DNA of 5,641 bases from Caryophanales bacterium (GTDB taxonomy: Bacteria > Bacillota_I > Bacilli_A > RFN20 > JAISJY01), in contig JAISJY010000197.1 of NCBI GenBank assembly GCA_031261365.1, forward strand, positions 1-5,641, given 5' to 3'. This document shows positions 1 to 5,641 of this stretch, one piece after another; within the stretch, counting starts at the first letter, position 1; the number at the start of each line of letters is the position of its first letter. The position numbers and the translations under genes were made by a program. Under the pieces are notes generated by a model. It did not search any database, had not been told where the DNA came from, and saw only the letters and a list, made by a program, of their open reading frames with translations.

Positions 1-362
1 TTGTTGCTTTCTTATTAGGTAGTTATCTACTAGTATATGTTATTGTAAAACTGATATTACAAAGTAAAAAGAAAGATTATACAATTTTTAGGTCTTTAGG
101 TTTAGATGCTAAAACAATTAAACTTTTTTCTTATATTGAAATTGTCTCTTTGATATTGTTTTCAAGTCTAATAGTCTTGAGTGTTATTGCAGTTTGTTCT
201 TCTTTAAAAATAGGGGTAATTTATAGTTTCTTCTATTATGTCGGTAGTGAACATTATTTTTTAATTGTTTTATTATCTGTTCTTTTAGGTTTATTATTAG
301 CTTATAGATTTAATAAATACTTAATTAAAAAGTCTATTATTTCCACAATGAAGGATGCTTAA
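1..362 (+). CDS. FtsX-type ABC transporter permease, C-terminal fragment (5' end outside window)
   Basis: The frame is open from base 3 to the TAA at 360-362 and gives 119 residues with no start of its own. The TTG at 150 lies inside a continuous frame and is not a credible start. Visible in order are a hydrophobic segment (about residues 1-19), a basic cytoplasmic loop with KKKDY and FRSLGL (about 20-48), a long hydrophobic stretch (about 49-75), a last membrane segment (about 83-101), and a short tail ending MKDA. This is the usual end of an FtsX/MacB-family permease: last three helices, with an R-x-x-G loop between the first two of them. The same loop pattern recurs in the downstream transporter (YRCIGL), so the two are probably paralogous. 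Whether this protein also carries its own ATPase domain cannot be seen. It ends one base before the next gene, so the two are probably co-transcribed. The substrate is unknown. Confidence 0.8.
   Translation, partial: VAFLLGSYLLVYVIVKLILQSKKKDYTIFRSLGLDAKTIKLFSYIEIVSLILFSSLIVLSVIAVCSSLKIGVIYSFFYYVGSEHYFLIVLLSVLLGLLLAYRFNKYLIKKSIISTMKDA
351..355 (+). promoter_or_regulatory. Ribosome binding site deciding the ABC transporter start
   Basis: AAGGA lies 8 bases before the ATG at 364. The alternative in-frame ATG at 355 would overlap this site and has no purine-rich sequence at a suitable distance upstream. The ATG at 364 is therefore preferred, and the protein then begins MIEV, as ABC ATPases commonly do. 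Confidence 0.6.
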
Positions 363-363
363 A

Positions 364-2721
364 ATGATAGAAGTAATAAATATAAATAAATACTACAATA
401 AAGGAAAAAGCAATGAGTTGCATGTTATAAAAAACATTTCTCTATCTTTTCCAGAAAAGGGACTAGTTTGTTTATTAGGTCCTTCTGGTTCTGGTAAAAC
501 AACTTTGTTAAATATTATTGGTGGTTTAGATAAAGCTAAAAATGGTAGTATTATTTTAGATAATGTCATTATTAATTCTTATAATAGTTGGAAATGGGAC
601 AATTTAAGATTTAAGAAAATAGGTTATATTTTCCAACATTATAATTTGATAGATTATAAGACAGTTTATGAAAATATTGCTAGTACTTTAAGATTAACAT
701 ATTTAAATAAAAGTGAAATTCAAAATAGAATTGAGCAGTCTTTAAAAGCGGTTGGTATGGAATTATATTTAAATCATAAAACAAAATATTTATCAGGGGG
801 ACAAAGTCAAAGGGTGGCAATAGCTAGAGCCATAGCTAAAACTCCAACTATAATTATTGCTGATGAGCCAACAGGTAATTTAGATGAAAAGAATACTTTA
901 TCTATTATGAAATTATTAAAAAAGATTTCCAATACTTGTTTAGTTTTAATGGTTACTCATGAACAAAGATTAGCTAATTTCTTTGCTGATAGAATTATAG
1001 AATTAAAAGATGGTGAGGTTGTTTCAGATGTTTTAAATGAAACAAAGGAAGATATTGAGTTTATTGATTCTAGTAATGTTTATTTAAAAGAAATGGGGAA
1101 AAGAGAAGTTCAACAAGACCATTTAAAGGTAGATTATTTCTTTGATGATAAAAAAGATTTTGATTTGAAGGTTTATTATTCTAATAATACTTTTTATTTA
1201 GACCCTAAAAATGTCAGAGCTAAGTTTTTAAGTGATGTTAATGAAATACAAGTTATTGATGATTTTAAACCTACTTATAATCAAGTTTCTATTGGTAAAT
1301 CAGAGTTTGAATTGGAGACTTTAAATGATTATAAACCCCGTTTAAAACCTTTGGAATGTTTAAAAGATGGCTATACTCATGTTACTAAAACCCAAAAGAA
1401 ACAAAGAATATTTTTTATTGGTTTTTTCTTCACTGCTATTTTATTAGCTTATTTAGTAGCCTCTATTTATGGTGTTTATGTCCCTAATCCTCATTCTTTT
1501 TTGCAAGAAAACCCAAACTTAATTGGTTCAGAAAGAATTGCAGAATATACTTCAAGCGATCATTTATATCGGAATATTGTTCAAGAAAACACTTCAATTG
1601 ATTTTGTTTCTAGTTATGAAGTATTAAAGCCTAAAGGTTTTGGTATCTTTATTAATACGGTTCCAAGAGCTACTGTTTATGTGCCCTTTACTTTTAAATC
1701 TTACATTTTAAATGATTTTAGAACAGGTCCTCTTTCTTATGGCAGAGATATTCAAAATGATAATGAAATTATTTTAGATGAGTGGATTTGTGAAAAATTA
1801 ATGAAAGAGAAATCTTTAAACTTTGCAGGTGTTACTAAATATCAAGATTTTATTGGTTTACCATTAGGCTTTATTAATAATAGTAAAGAGTTTGGTAAGA
1901 TAGTTGGAATAAGTAAGAGTGAAACTAATTCTATTTTCATTAATAGAGATTTTTATTATAAATTGTTATTTATTAATTATTACCCTGAGTGGAATGAGAT
2001 AGTTTTTGAAGTTGATAATAGTATTCCAGATGGGAAAGTTATTGCTAATAATAGACATAATATCACGGCTCCGGGAGGTAGGTATCCTATTTTAAATACT
2101 TTTACTTTGGAACTATTAGATACTTATTTTGAAGAATCAGCTATTCATTTAAAAATGAGTTCTAATACTTTATATAGAATAGGTATTGTGCAATGCAGTC
2201 ATGCATCTTTTGAAGTTTATAGTCAGAATAAGACTAACACTTTAACATTTTTGAAAGATAAGGGAGGAGTTTTAACAGACTTTTATGAAGTTTCTTTTAA
2301 GGAATTAAAGGCGAGAACAGATGTTATTATGCAAATACAATTACCAGCCTCTATCGCGATTATGGCACTTTCTTTATGCTTTATTTATTTTATGATGCGG
2401 AGCAATTTGATTAATAGAATAATTGATATTGGAGTTTATAGATGTATTGGATTAAGGAAATCTCAAGTTAGGAAGTTATTTATTTATGAAATTATGGTAG
2501 TTATCTTCTTATTTGTTTTGCCGGGTTATATTATTTCTTCTTTTATTTTACAAAGTTTACAAGGTATAGAAAGTCCTTATATTTTATTATATTACCCTTG
2601 GTGGTTAGCAGTTTCTGGTTTTCTTTTGTTTTCTATTATCTTTATTTTAGTAGGTTTAATACCGATTAATACTTTATTAAGAAAGACACCGAGCGAGATT
2701 ATCTTTAAATATGATATTTAA
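364..2721 (+). CDS. ABC transporter, fused ATP-binding and FtsX/MacB-like permease protein
   Basis: This is a 785-residue inner-membrane protein with the ATPase at the N terminus. All ATPase motifs are intact: Walker A GPSGSGKT (39-46), Q-loop Gln91, signature LSGGQ (143-147), Walker B ending in Asp167-Glu168, D-loop GNLD just after, and the switch His199. The ATPase belongs to the MacB/LolD/FtsE-like group. Residues about 223-348 form a long polar linker with no recognised motif. The permease follows: membrane segment 1 (about 349-373), an extracytoplasmic domain of about 285 residues, and three C-terminal segments (about 660-679, 710-729, 746-768), with an FtsX loop (VYRCIGL, 691-697) between the first two of them. 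The C-terminal tail TPSEII resembles the usual family ending. This four-helix, ATPase-first layout matches MacB-type mechanotransmission transporters, which work as dimers and do not pass substrate through the membrane helices. It follows another FtsX end by one base. Antibiotic or peptide efflux, or lipoprotein handling, are all possible; the sequence does not decide. Confidence 0.88.
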   Translation: MIEVININKYYNKGKSNELHVIKNISLSFPEKGLVCLLGPSGSGKTTLLNIIGGLDKAKNGSIILDNVIINSYNSWKWDNLRFKKIGYIFQHYNLIDYKTVYENIASTLRLTYLNKSEIQNRIEQSLKAVGMELYLNHKTKYLSGGQSQRVAIARAIAKTPTIIIADEPTGNLDEKNTLSIMKLLKKISNTCLVLMVTHEQRLANFFADRIIELKDGEVVSDVLNETKEDIEFIDSSNVYLKEMGKREVQQDHLKVDYFFDDKKDFDLKVYYSNNTFYLDPKNVRAKFLSDVNEIQVIDDFKPTYNQVSIGKSEFELETLNDYKPRLKPLECLKDGYTHVTKTQKKQRIFFIGFFFTAILLAYLVASIYGVYVPNPHSFLQENPNLIGSERIAEYTSSDHLYRNIVQENTSIDFVSSYEVLKPKGFGIFINTVPRATVYVPFTFKSYILNDFRTGPLSYGRDIQNDNEIILDEWICEKLMKEKSLNFAGVTKYQDFIGLPLGFINNSKEFGKIVGISKSETNSIFINRDFYYKLLFINYYPEWNEIVFEVDNSIPDGKVIANNRHNITAPGGRYPILNTFTLELLDTYFEESAIHLKMSSNTLYRIGIVQCSHASFEVYSQNKTNTLTFLKDKGGVLTDFYEVSFKELKARTDVIMQIQLPASIAIMALSLCFIYFMMRSNLINRIIDIGVYRCIGLRKSQVRKLFIYEIMVVIFLFVLPGYIISSFILQSLQGIESPYILLYYPWWLAVSGFLLFSIIFILVGLIPINTLLRKTPSEIIFKYDI

Positions 2722-3361
2722 AACTTTTGCTTCTCGAGATGATGTTGAAGGAGTTTTAGCTAATATTTCTTATCACCCTGTTAAAATAGAAAAAGATTTT
2801 GTTTGTTTTAATAATCATAGTAAGAAATCTTTTTTAAAGATAGAAGAATTAAAAGAACATTTAGATGATTTTGTTGTTTTAGATTTAGAAACTACAGGCT
2901 TTGCTTCTAGTGTCGGTGATAAAATAGTTCAAGTAGCGGCTGTGAGATATCTCAATGGTATTCCGAGTGCTATTTTTGAAACATTAATTAATCCTCAAAG
3001 AAAGATACCGAAAGGGTCTAGTAATGTTCACCATATTTATGATGAGGATGTTATTGATAAACCATATTTTAAAGAGATAGTGAAATCTTTAAAAGAGTTT
3101 ATTGGTAATTCATTATTAGTTGGTCATAATTTTGCTTTTGATATATCTTTTTTATTAGCAGAAGGTTTGAATATTGCTGATAATAATTTAGCATGTACTC
3201 TTAGCATTTCTAGAAGATTAGTTCATAATAGTCAAAATCATAAGTTAGGAACTTTATGTAAATATTTTGAATTAGATTTCTTTAATTTTCATAATGCTTT
3301 GGAAGATGTTTTAGCAACGGGTGAAGTATTTAAGAACTTATTAGGAATGTATTATTTATAA
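2711..3361 (+). CDS. DnaQ-like DEDDh 3'-5' exonuclease
   Basis: This 216-residue protein has the full catalytic set of the DnaQ/DNA polymerase III epsilon superfamily. Exo I is DLETTG (Asp58, Glu60), Exo II is GHNFAFD (His139, Asp144), and Exo III is HNALED (His194, Asp199), which makes it the DEDDh type. Such enzymes remove nucleotides from DNA or RNA 3' ends using two metal ions. The exonuclease fold covers roughly residues 54-214. The first 50-odd residues are an extra N-terminal region that I do not recognise. ATG 2711 is the only ATG, GTG or TTG in this frame before the catalytic Asp58, so the N-terminal region is probably real. The gene overlaps the transporter by 11 bases and has no clear Shine-Dalgarno sequence, so translation is probably coupled. 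There is no polymerase or helicase domain, and the protein is too short to be PolC. It could be a stand-alone proofreading, repair or RNA-trimming nuclease; the context does not say which. Confidence 0.87.
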   Translation: MIFKTFASRDDVEGVLANISYHPVKIEKDFVCFNNHSKKSFLKIEELKEHLDDFVVLDLETTGFASSVGDKIVQVAAVRYLNGIPSAIFETLINPQRKIPKGSSNVHHIYDEDVIDKPYFKEIVKSLKEFIGNSLLVGHNFAFDISFLLAEGLNIADNNLACTLSISRRLVHNSQNHKLGTLCKYFELDFFNFHNALEDVLATGEVFKNLLGMYYL

Positions 3362-3376
3362 ATTAAAGTATTTTTA

Positions 3377-3455
3377 TGGAAAAATGCAGAATTAAGTAAT
3401 TTTTTAGTTGGAAAAATGCAGAAATATTTAAAATAATAGTTGGAAAATTGCAAAA
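3377..3455 (+). repeat. Three direct repeats of a 15-bp motif at exact 32-bp period
   Basis: TGGAAAAATGCAGAA occurs at 3377-3391 and again, identically, at 3409-3423. A variant, TGGAAAATTGCAAAA, lies at 3441-3455. The starts are exactly 32 bp apart, about three turns of DNA, so bound proteins would sit on one face of the helix. Copies two and three also share TAGT just upstream. They lie between the exonuclease stop and the lipoprotein gene. Possible roles are a tandem operator for the lipoprotein gene or a leftover transposon end; IS21-family elements are known to carry several direct repeats at their ends. No transposase is visible in the window. The repeat is seen directly; its function is not established. 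Confidence 0.75.
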
Positions 3456-3457
3456 GG

Positions 3458-3520
3458 GTATGTTTTTAAAAAATATAGGAACATATTATTGATTTAATTT
3501 TACAAACTTTAAAAACATGC
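3458..3520. repeat. Inverted repeat, 13-bp arms with a 37-base loop
   Basis: The arm at 3458-3470 (GTATGTTTTTAAA) pairs with 3508-3520 (TTTAAAAACATGC). All positions match except one that would be a G-U wobble in RNA (3459 with 3519). The intervening 37 bases are AT-rich. The right arm is not followed by a T-run, so this is not a standard intrinsic terminator. It sits just upstream of the lipoprotein leader and could be a regulatory hairpin or protein-binding site. Because the arms are mostly A and T, chance pairing is not excluded. Confidence 0.4.
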
Positions 3521-3546
3521 AATATTTATGGGGGAAATTATATATT
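3499..3546 (+). promoter_or_regulatory. Possible promoter region for the lipoprotein gene (weak)
   Basis: TTTACA at 3499-3504 matches five of six bases of a sigma-A -35 box, but the hexamers 17-18 bases downstream (TATTTA at 3523) are a poor -10 match. TATATT at 3541-3546 is a better -10 but lacks a convincing -35 at the right distance. A promoter is expected here because the preceding gene ends at 3361 and the repeats intervene, but its exact position cannot be fixed in such AT-rich DNA. Confidence 0.2.
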
Positions 3547-3564
3547 TTATATTTAATGAGTATG

Positions 3565-3573
3565 AAGGGGGAG
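3565..3573 (+). promoter_or_regulatory. Ribosome binding site of the lipoprotein gene
   Basis: AAGGGGGAG ends two bases before ATG 3576, with the AAGGGG core about five bases away. It decides the start: an in-frame ATG at 3528 would add 16 residues, several of them acidic, before the signal peptide and has no Shine-Dalgarno sequence. ATG 3576 gives a proper MKKK signal-peptide start. Confidence 0.7.
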
Positions 3574-3575
3574 TT

Positions 3576-5641
3576 ATGAAAAAGAAATATTTAGGATTAT
3601 TAATGCTATTAGGCTTGTTAATTAGTGGTTGTAGAGGGCGAAAAGATAGTGATTCTGATGTTTCAAGTTCTCGTTTAGAGAGTGATAGTTCTTCTTCAAT
3701 AAGTAGTTCAAGCGAAAGTTCAAGCAGTAGTTCAAGTTCTGTTATTTTAAAATGGACAGTAACTTTTGATTTTAATGGTGGTAGTGGTAGTCCTCTTTCT
3801 TCTCAAGTAATAGATGGTGAATTATGCCCAATTCCCGAGATACCAAGCAAAGAACATTATACTTTTGTTTATTGGTTATTAGGTGAAACTGAATATAATT
3901 TTAATACTCCTGTCACAAGTAATATTACTTTAGAAGCTTTATGGTCTTTAAAACAATGGACAGTTACCTTTGATTATAATGGAGGTGTTGGAAGTAATGA
4001 AACAGTAGTGGTTACAGATGGTCAAACTGTTCCTTTACCAAATGAACCAATTAGACCGCATTATACTTTTAAGTTTTGGTCTTTAAATAGTTTAGAGTTT
4101 GATTTTAATACTTTAATAGTTAGTGATTTAACTTTGTTAGCTGAGTGGAATGAAATAATATGGACAGTCACTTTTGATTATAATGGGGGAAGTGGTGAGA
4201 TAGATTTTCTAGAAGTTAGAGATGGGGAAACTATAAATGTTCCTCCTTTTCCTAGTAAACCTCACAATAATTTTGTTAAATGGACTTTAAATAGTTTAGA
4301 GTTTGATTTTATAACACCTATTACTAGTAATATTACTTTAGTAGCCGAGTGGAGTGAAATAAAATGGACTATAACTTTTGATTATAATGGAGGTAGTGGT
4401 AGCCCTCTTTCTTTGGAAGTGGTGGATGGTCAAACTGTTTCTTTACCAAGTGAGCCAACTAGACCTCATTATGCTTTTGTTTTTTGGACTTTAAATGATT
4501 TAGAATATAACTTTTCTGCTCCTGTTTATAGTGATTTAACTTTAGTAGCAAAGTGGGAAGAAATAAGATGGACTGTAACTTTTGATTATAATGGTGGTAG
4601 TGGTAGTCCAGCTTCTTATGAATTAACCGATGGTGATTTATGTCCTGTTCCAACAAATCCTGAAAGACATCATTATGAGTTCCTTTATTGGTCTTTAAAT
4701 GAGATAGAGTTTGATTTTGAGACACCTATTACTAATAATATTACTTTAGTTGCTGAGTGGAATTATTCTCCTGATGGGGCTATTGCTACAGCTGAAGAGT
4801 TTTATAATTTCTTATATGCTGAAGATGAGTTAGGAGAACATGTTGCTAATAAAAGTAAATATTGGTTAGCAAATGATATTGATTTTAGTAGTCTTGATTT
4901 TGCTTGGATTATTAAAGATTCAAATAAACACTTTTTAAGTGCTGAGTTTGATGGTAAAGGTCATACTATTTCTAATCTTAGTACTAGTAATGGAGTTTTT
5001 GGAACTATTAGAGGCGGAGATATTCATGATGTAATATTAGATAATATTTCTATTACTTCTACTGATACCGCTGGTATTTTAGGGAGTGAAATATTAGCAG
5101 GTAATCTAGTTGAATTAAATAATATTGTAGTTAAGAACTCAACTATTAATAGTTCTTCTATTAATGGAACAGGTGGTTTATTTGGTTATGTTAATTCTAA
5201 TTTAACTATTGATAATGTAATTATTGAAAATACCATTATAACAAGTAGTGATAAAGCCACAGGCGGTTTAATCGGTTTAGTGGATGGTTCTACGACAAAT
5301 CTTAATATTACTAATGTTTTTGTGGAGGTTGTTGTTAATTCAACTAATGAAAATGTGGGTGGCTTATTTGGAGAAACAAAAAATAATAGTAAAATAACAA
5401 TGGATCATTTTTCAGCTGTTCTTAATGTTTCTGGCTTAGATTATGTCGGTGGTTTAATTGGTAAAAACACTAGTAGTACAGCGGATCAATTTGTTAAAAT
5501 AAGATATGGTGTAGTCATTAGTAATGTTTTTGTTAATACAGCTCATACTAATGCTGGTTTTGTTTCAGGTGGTAATAGTATTACAACTAATAATTTATTC
5601 TTTGTTGGGGCTAATAGAAATGTTGGTTCATCTTTTGCTAG
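3576..5641 (+). CDS. Surface lipoprotein with InlB B-repeats and GLUG-type beta-helix (3' end outside window)
   Basis: The frame is open for 688 codons to the window edge without a stop. Residues 1-19 form a lipoprotein signal peptide: MKKK, a hydrophobic core, and the lipobox LISGC with Cys19 as the predicted lipidation and cleavage site. Residues 20-59 are a flexible stalk, with 22 serines in 40 residues. Residues 60-399 are five tandem InlB-type B repeats (Listeria-Bacteroides repeat family, Pfam Flg_new), each 68 residues and starting W-T-hydrophobic-T-F-D with an N-G-G turn. From about residue 400 the protein changes. An introductory region (AEEFYNFL, then DIDFSSLDF and EFDGKGHTISNL) leads into GLUG-like turns GGLFG/GGLIG at 533, 563, 595 and 625, with weaker ones at 473, 500 and 661. 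This pattern is typical of right-handed beta-helix surface proteins. The protein is probably anchored in the membrane outer leaflet and displayed for adhesion or ligand binding. The ligand is unknown, and any C-terminal domain lies beyond the window. Confidence 0.88.
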   Translation, partial: MKKKYLGLLMLLGLLISGCRGRKDSDSDVSSSRLESDSSSSISSSSESSSSSSSSVILKWTVTFDFNGGSGSPLSSQVIDGELCPIPEIPSKEHYTFVYWLLGETEYNFNTPVTSNITLEALWSLKQWTVTFDYNGGVGSNETVVVTDGQTVPLPNEPIRPHYTFKFWSLNSLEFDFNTLIVSDLTLLAEWNEIIWTVTFDYNGGSGEIDFLEVRDGETINVPPFPSKPHNNFVKWTLNSLEFDFITPITSNITLVAEWSEIKWTITFDYNGGSGSPLSLEVVDGQTVSLPSEPTRPHYAFVFWTLNDLEYNFSAPVYSDLTLVAKWEEIRWTVTFDYNGGSGSPASYELTDGDLCPVPTNPERHHYEFLYWSLNEIEFDFETPITNNITLVAEWNYSPDGAIATAEEFYNFLYAEDELGEHVANKSKYWLANDIDFSSLDFAWIIKDSNKHFLSAEFDGKGHTISNLSTSNGVFGTIRGGDIHDVILDNISITSTDTAGILGSEILAGNLVELNNIVVKNSTINSSSINGTGGLFGYVNSNLTIDNVIIENTIITSSDKATGGLIGLVDGSTTNLNITNVFVEVVVNSTNENVGGLFGETKNNSKITMDHFSAVLNVSGLDYVGGLIGKNTSSTADQFVKIRYGVVISNVFVNTAHTNAGFVSGGNSITTNNLFFVGANRNVGSSFA
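3705..3740 (+). repeat. Short 12-bp tandem repeat encoding part of the serine stalk
   Basis: AGTTCAAG occurs at 3705, 3717 and 3729, giving three units of 12 bp (four codons) inside the serine-rich linker. Because the unit is a multiple of three, gain or loss of copies would change stalk length without breaking the frame. Confidence 0.6.
3753..4772 (+). repeat. Five tandem 204-bp units encoding InlB-type B repeats
   Basis: Each unit starts at a TGG codon: 3753, 3957, 4161, 4365 and 4569. The period is exactly 204 bp (68 codons) in every case. Conserved positions include W-T-x-T-F-D at the start, N-G-G, a D-G about 21-22 residues in, a central aromatic-W, F/Y-x-F before the T-P or similar turn, and a T-L-x-A/E-x-W ending. 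The last unit runs into the GLUG region after Trp395. B repeats of this family form small beta-grasp-like modules in Listeria InlB and occur widely in surface proteins. Confidence 0.9.
4992..5572 (+). repeat. GLUG-type repeat region, about 30-residue period
   Basis: Glycine-rich turns recur at residues 473 (GVFG), 500 (GILG), 533 (GGLFG), 563 (GGLIG), 595 (GGLFG), 625 (GGLIG) and 661 (GFVSG), with spacings of 27, 33, 30, 32, 30 and 36 residues. Between them are short runs of Asn, Thr, Ser, Ile and Val, as expected for beta-helix rungs. The DNA itself is diverged, so the repeat is seen mainly in the protein. The array may continue past the window. Confidence 0.7.

Noticed and set aside
150..362. 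A separate small membrane protein starting at TTG 150
   Set aside because: The same frame is open back to base 3 and encodes a recognisable FtsX helix and loop, so it is an internal part of a longer gene.
3390..3405. Possible intrinsic terminator after the exonuclease (AATTA-AG-TAATT then T-run)
   Set aside because: The stem has only four or five A-T pairs and almost no loop, so it would not be stable enough to stop transcription.
3377..3455. CRISPR array
   Set aside because: The repeats are only about 15 bp with 17-bp gaps, three in number, and no cas gene is visible. Repeat and spacer lengths are well below CRISPR norms.
3460..3492. 10-codon possible leader peptide after AAAAGGG
   Set aside because: The purine run is only one base from the ATG, too close for normal initiation, and the frame overlaps the inverted-repeat arm.
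3517..3579. 20-codon frame whose TGA overlaps the lipoprotein ATG (ATGA arrangement)
   Set aside because: The overlap looks like coupling, but there is no Shine-Dalgarno sequence before its ATG, the peptide has no recognisable features, and the strong site at 3565-3573 serves the lipoprotein start directly.
4459..4725. 88-codon open frame on the minus strand
   Set aside because: It lies entirely opposite the B-repeat array. Its low-complexity, His/Lys/Gln/Leu-rich product is what the reverse complement of those repeats gives, and the opposite strand has strong protein-family evidence.

Overview
The window is strongly A+T-rich. Codon third positions are mostly A or T, all three visible stop codons are TAA, and tryptophan is written TGG with no in-frame TGA. 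This suggests a low-GC Gram-positive bacterium that keeps the standard bacterial code. An uncultured gut Bacilli/Mollicutes-type lineage (Acholeplasma/RF39-like) would fit better than a Mycoplasma that reads UGA as Trp. This placement is inferred from composition and protein style, not from a marker gene.

Bases 1-3361 look like one plus-strand operon. It opens with the C-terminal end of an FtsX-type permease (frame from base 3, stop at 360-362). One base later comes a complete 785-residue ABC transporter that fuses an ATPase to an FtsX/MacB-like permease (364-2721). Its last 11 bases overlap a 216-residue DEDDh 3'-5' exonuclease of the DnaQ type (2711-3361). The two permease pieces share the same C-terminal layout, so this is probably a locus of paired or paralogous FtsX transporters. 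No terminator or promoter is evident inside the operon.

Bases 3362-3575 are non-coding and unusually structured. They hold three copies of a 15-bp motif at an exact 32-bp period, then a 13-bp inverted repeat enclosing 37 bases, then a strong Shine-Dalgarno sequence.

From 3576 to the right edge is one open frame of at least 688 codons, cut by the window. It encodes a surface lipoprotein with a lipobox signal peptide (Cys19), a serine-rich stalk, five InlB-type B repeats (Listeria-Bacteroides repeats) of exactly 68 residues each, and a GLUG-type beta-helix region that is still open at base 5641. It is probably a cell-surface adhesin or binding protein.

How the parts work together is only partly clear. 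The transporter subunits may act together in efflux, in resistance to a membrane-active compound, or in lipoprotein handling. The exonuclease is probably co-transcribed for reasons the sequence does not show. The lipoprotein is probably a separate transcription unit. I see no clear evidence of a wholly new defence or mobile system. The least explained features are the 32-bp-period repeats and the fixed-length, mosaic B-repeat array.
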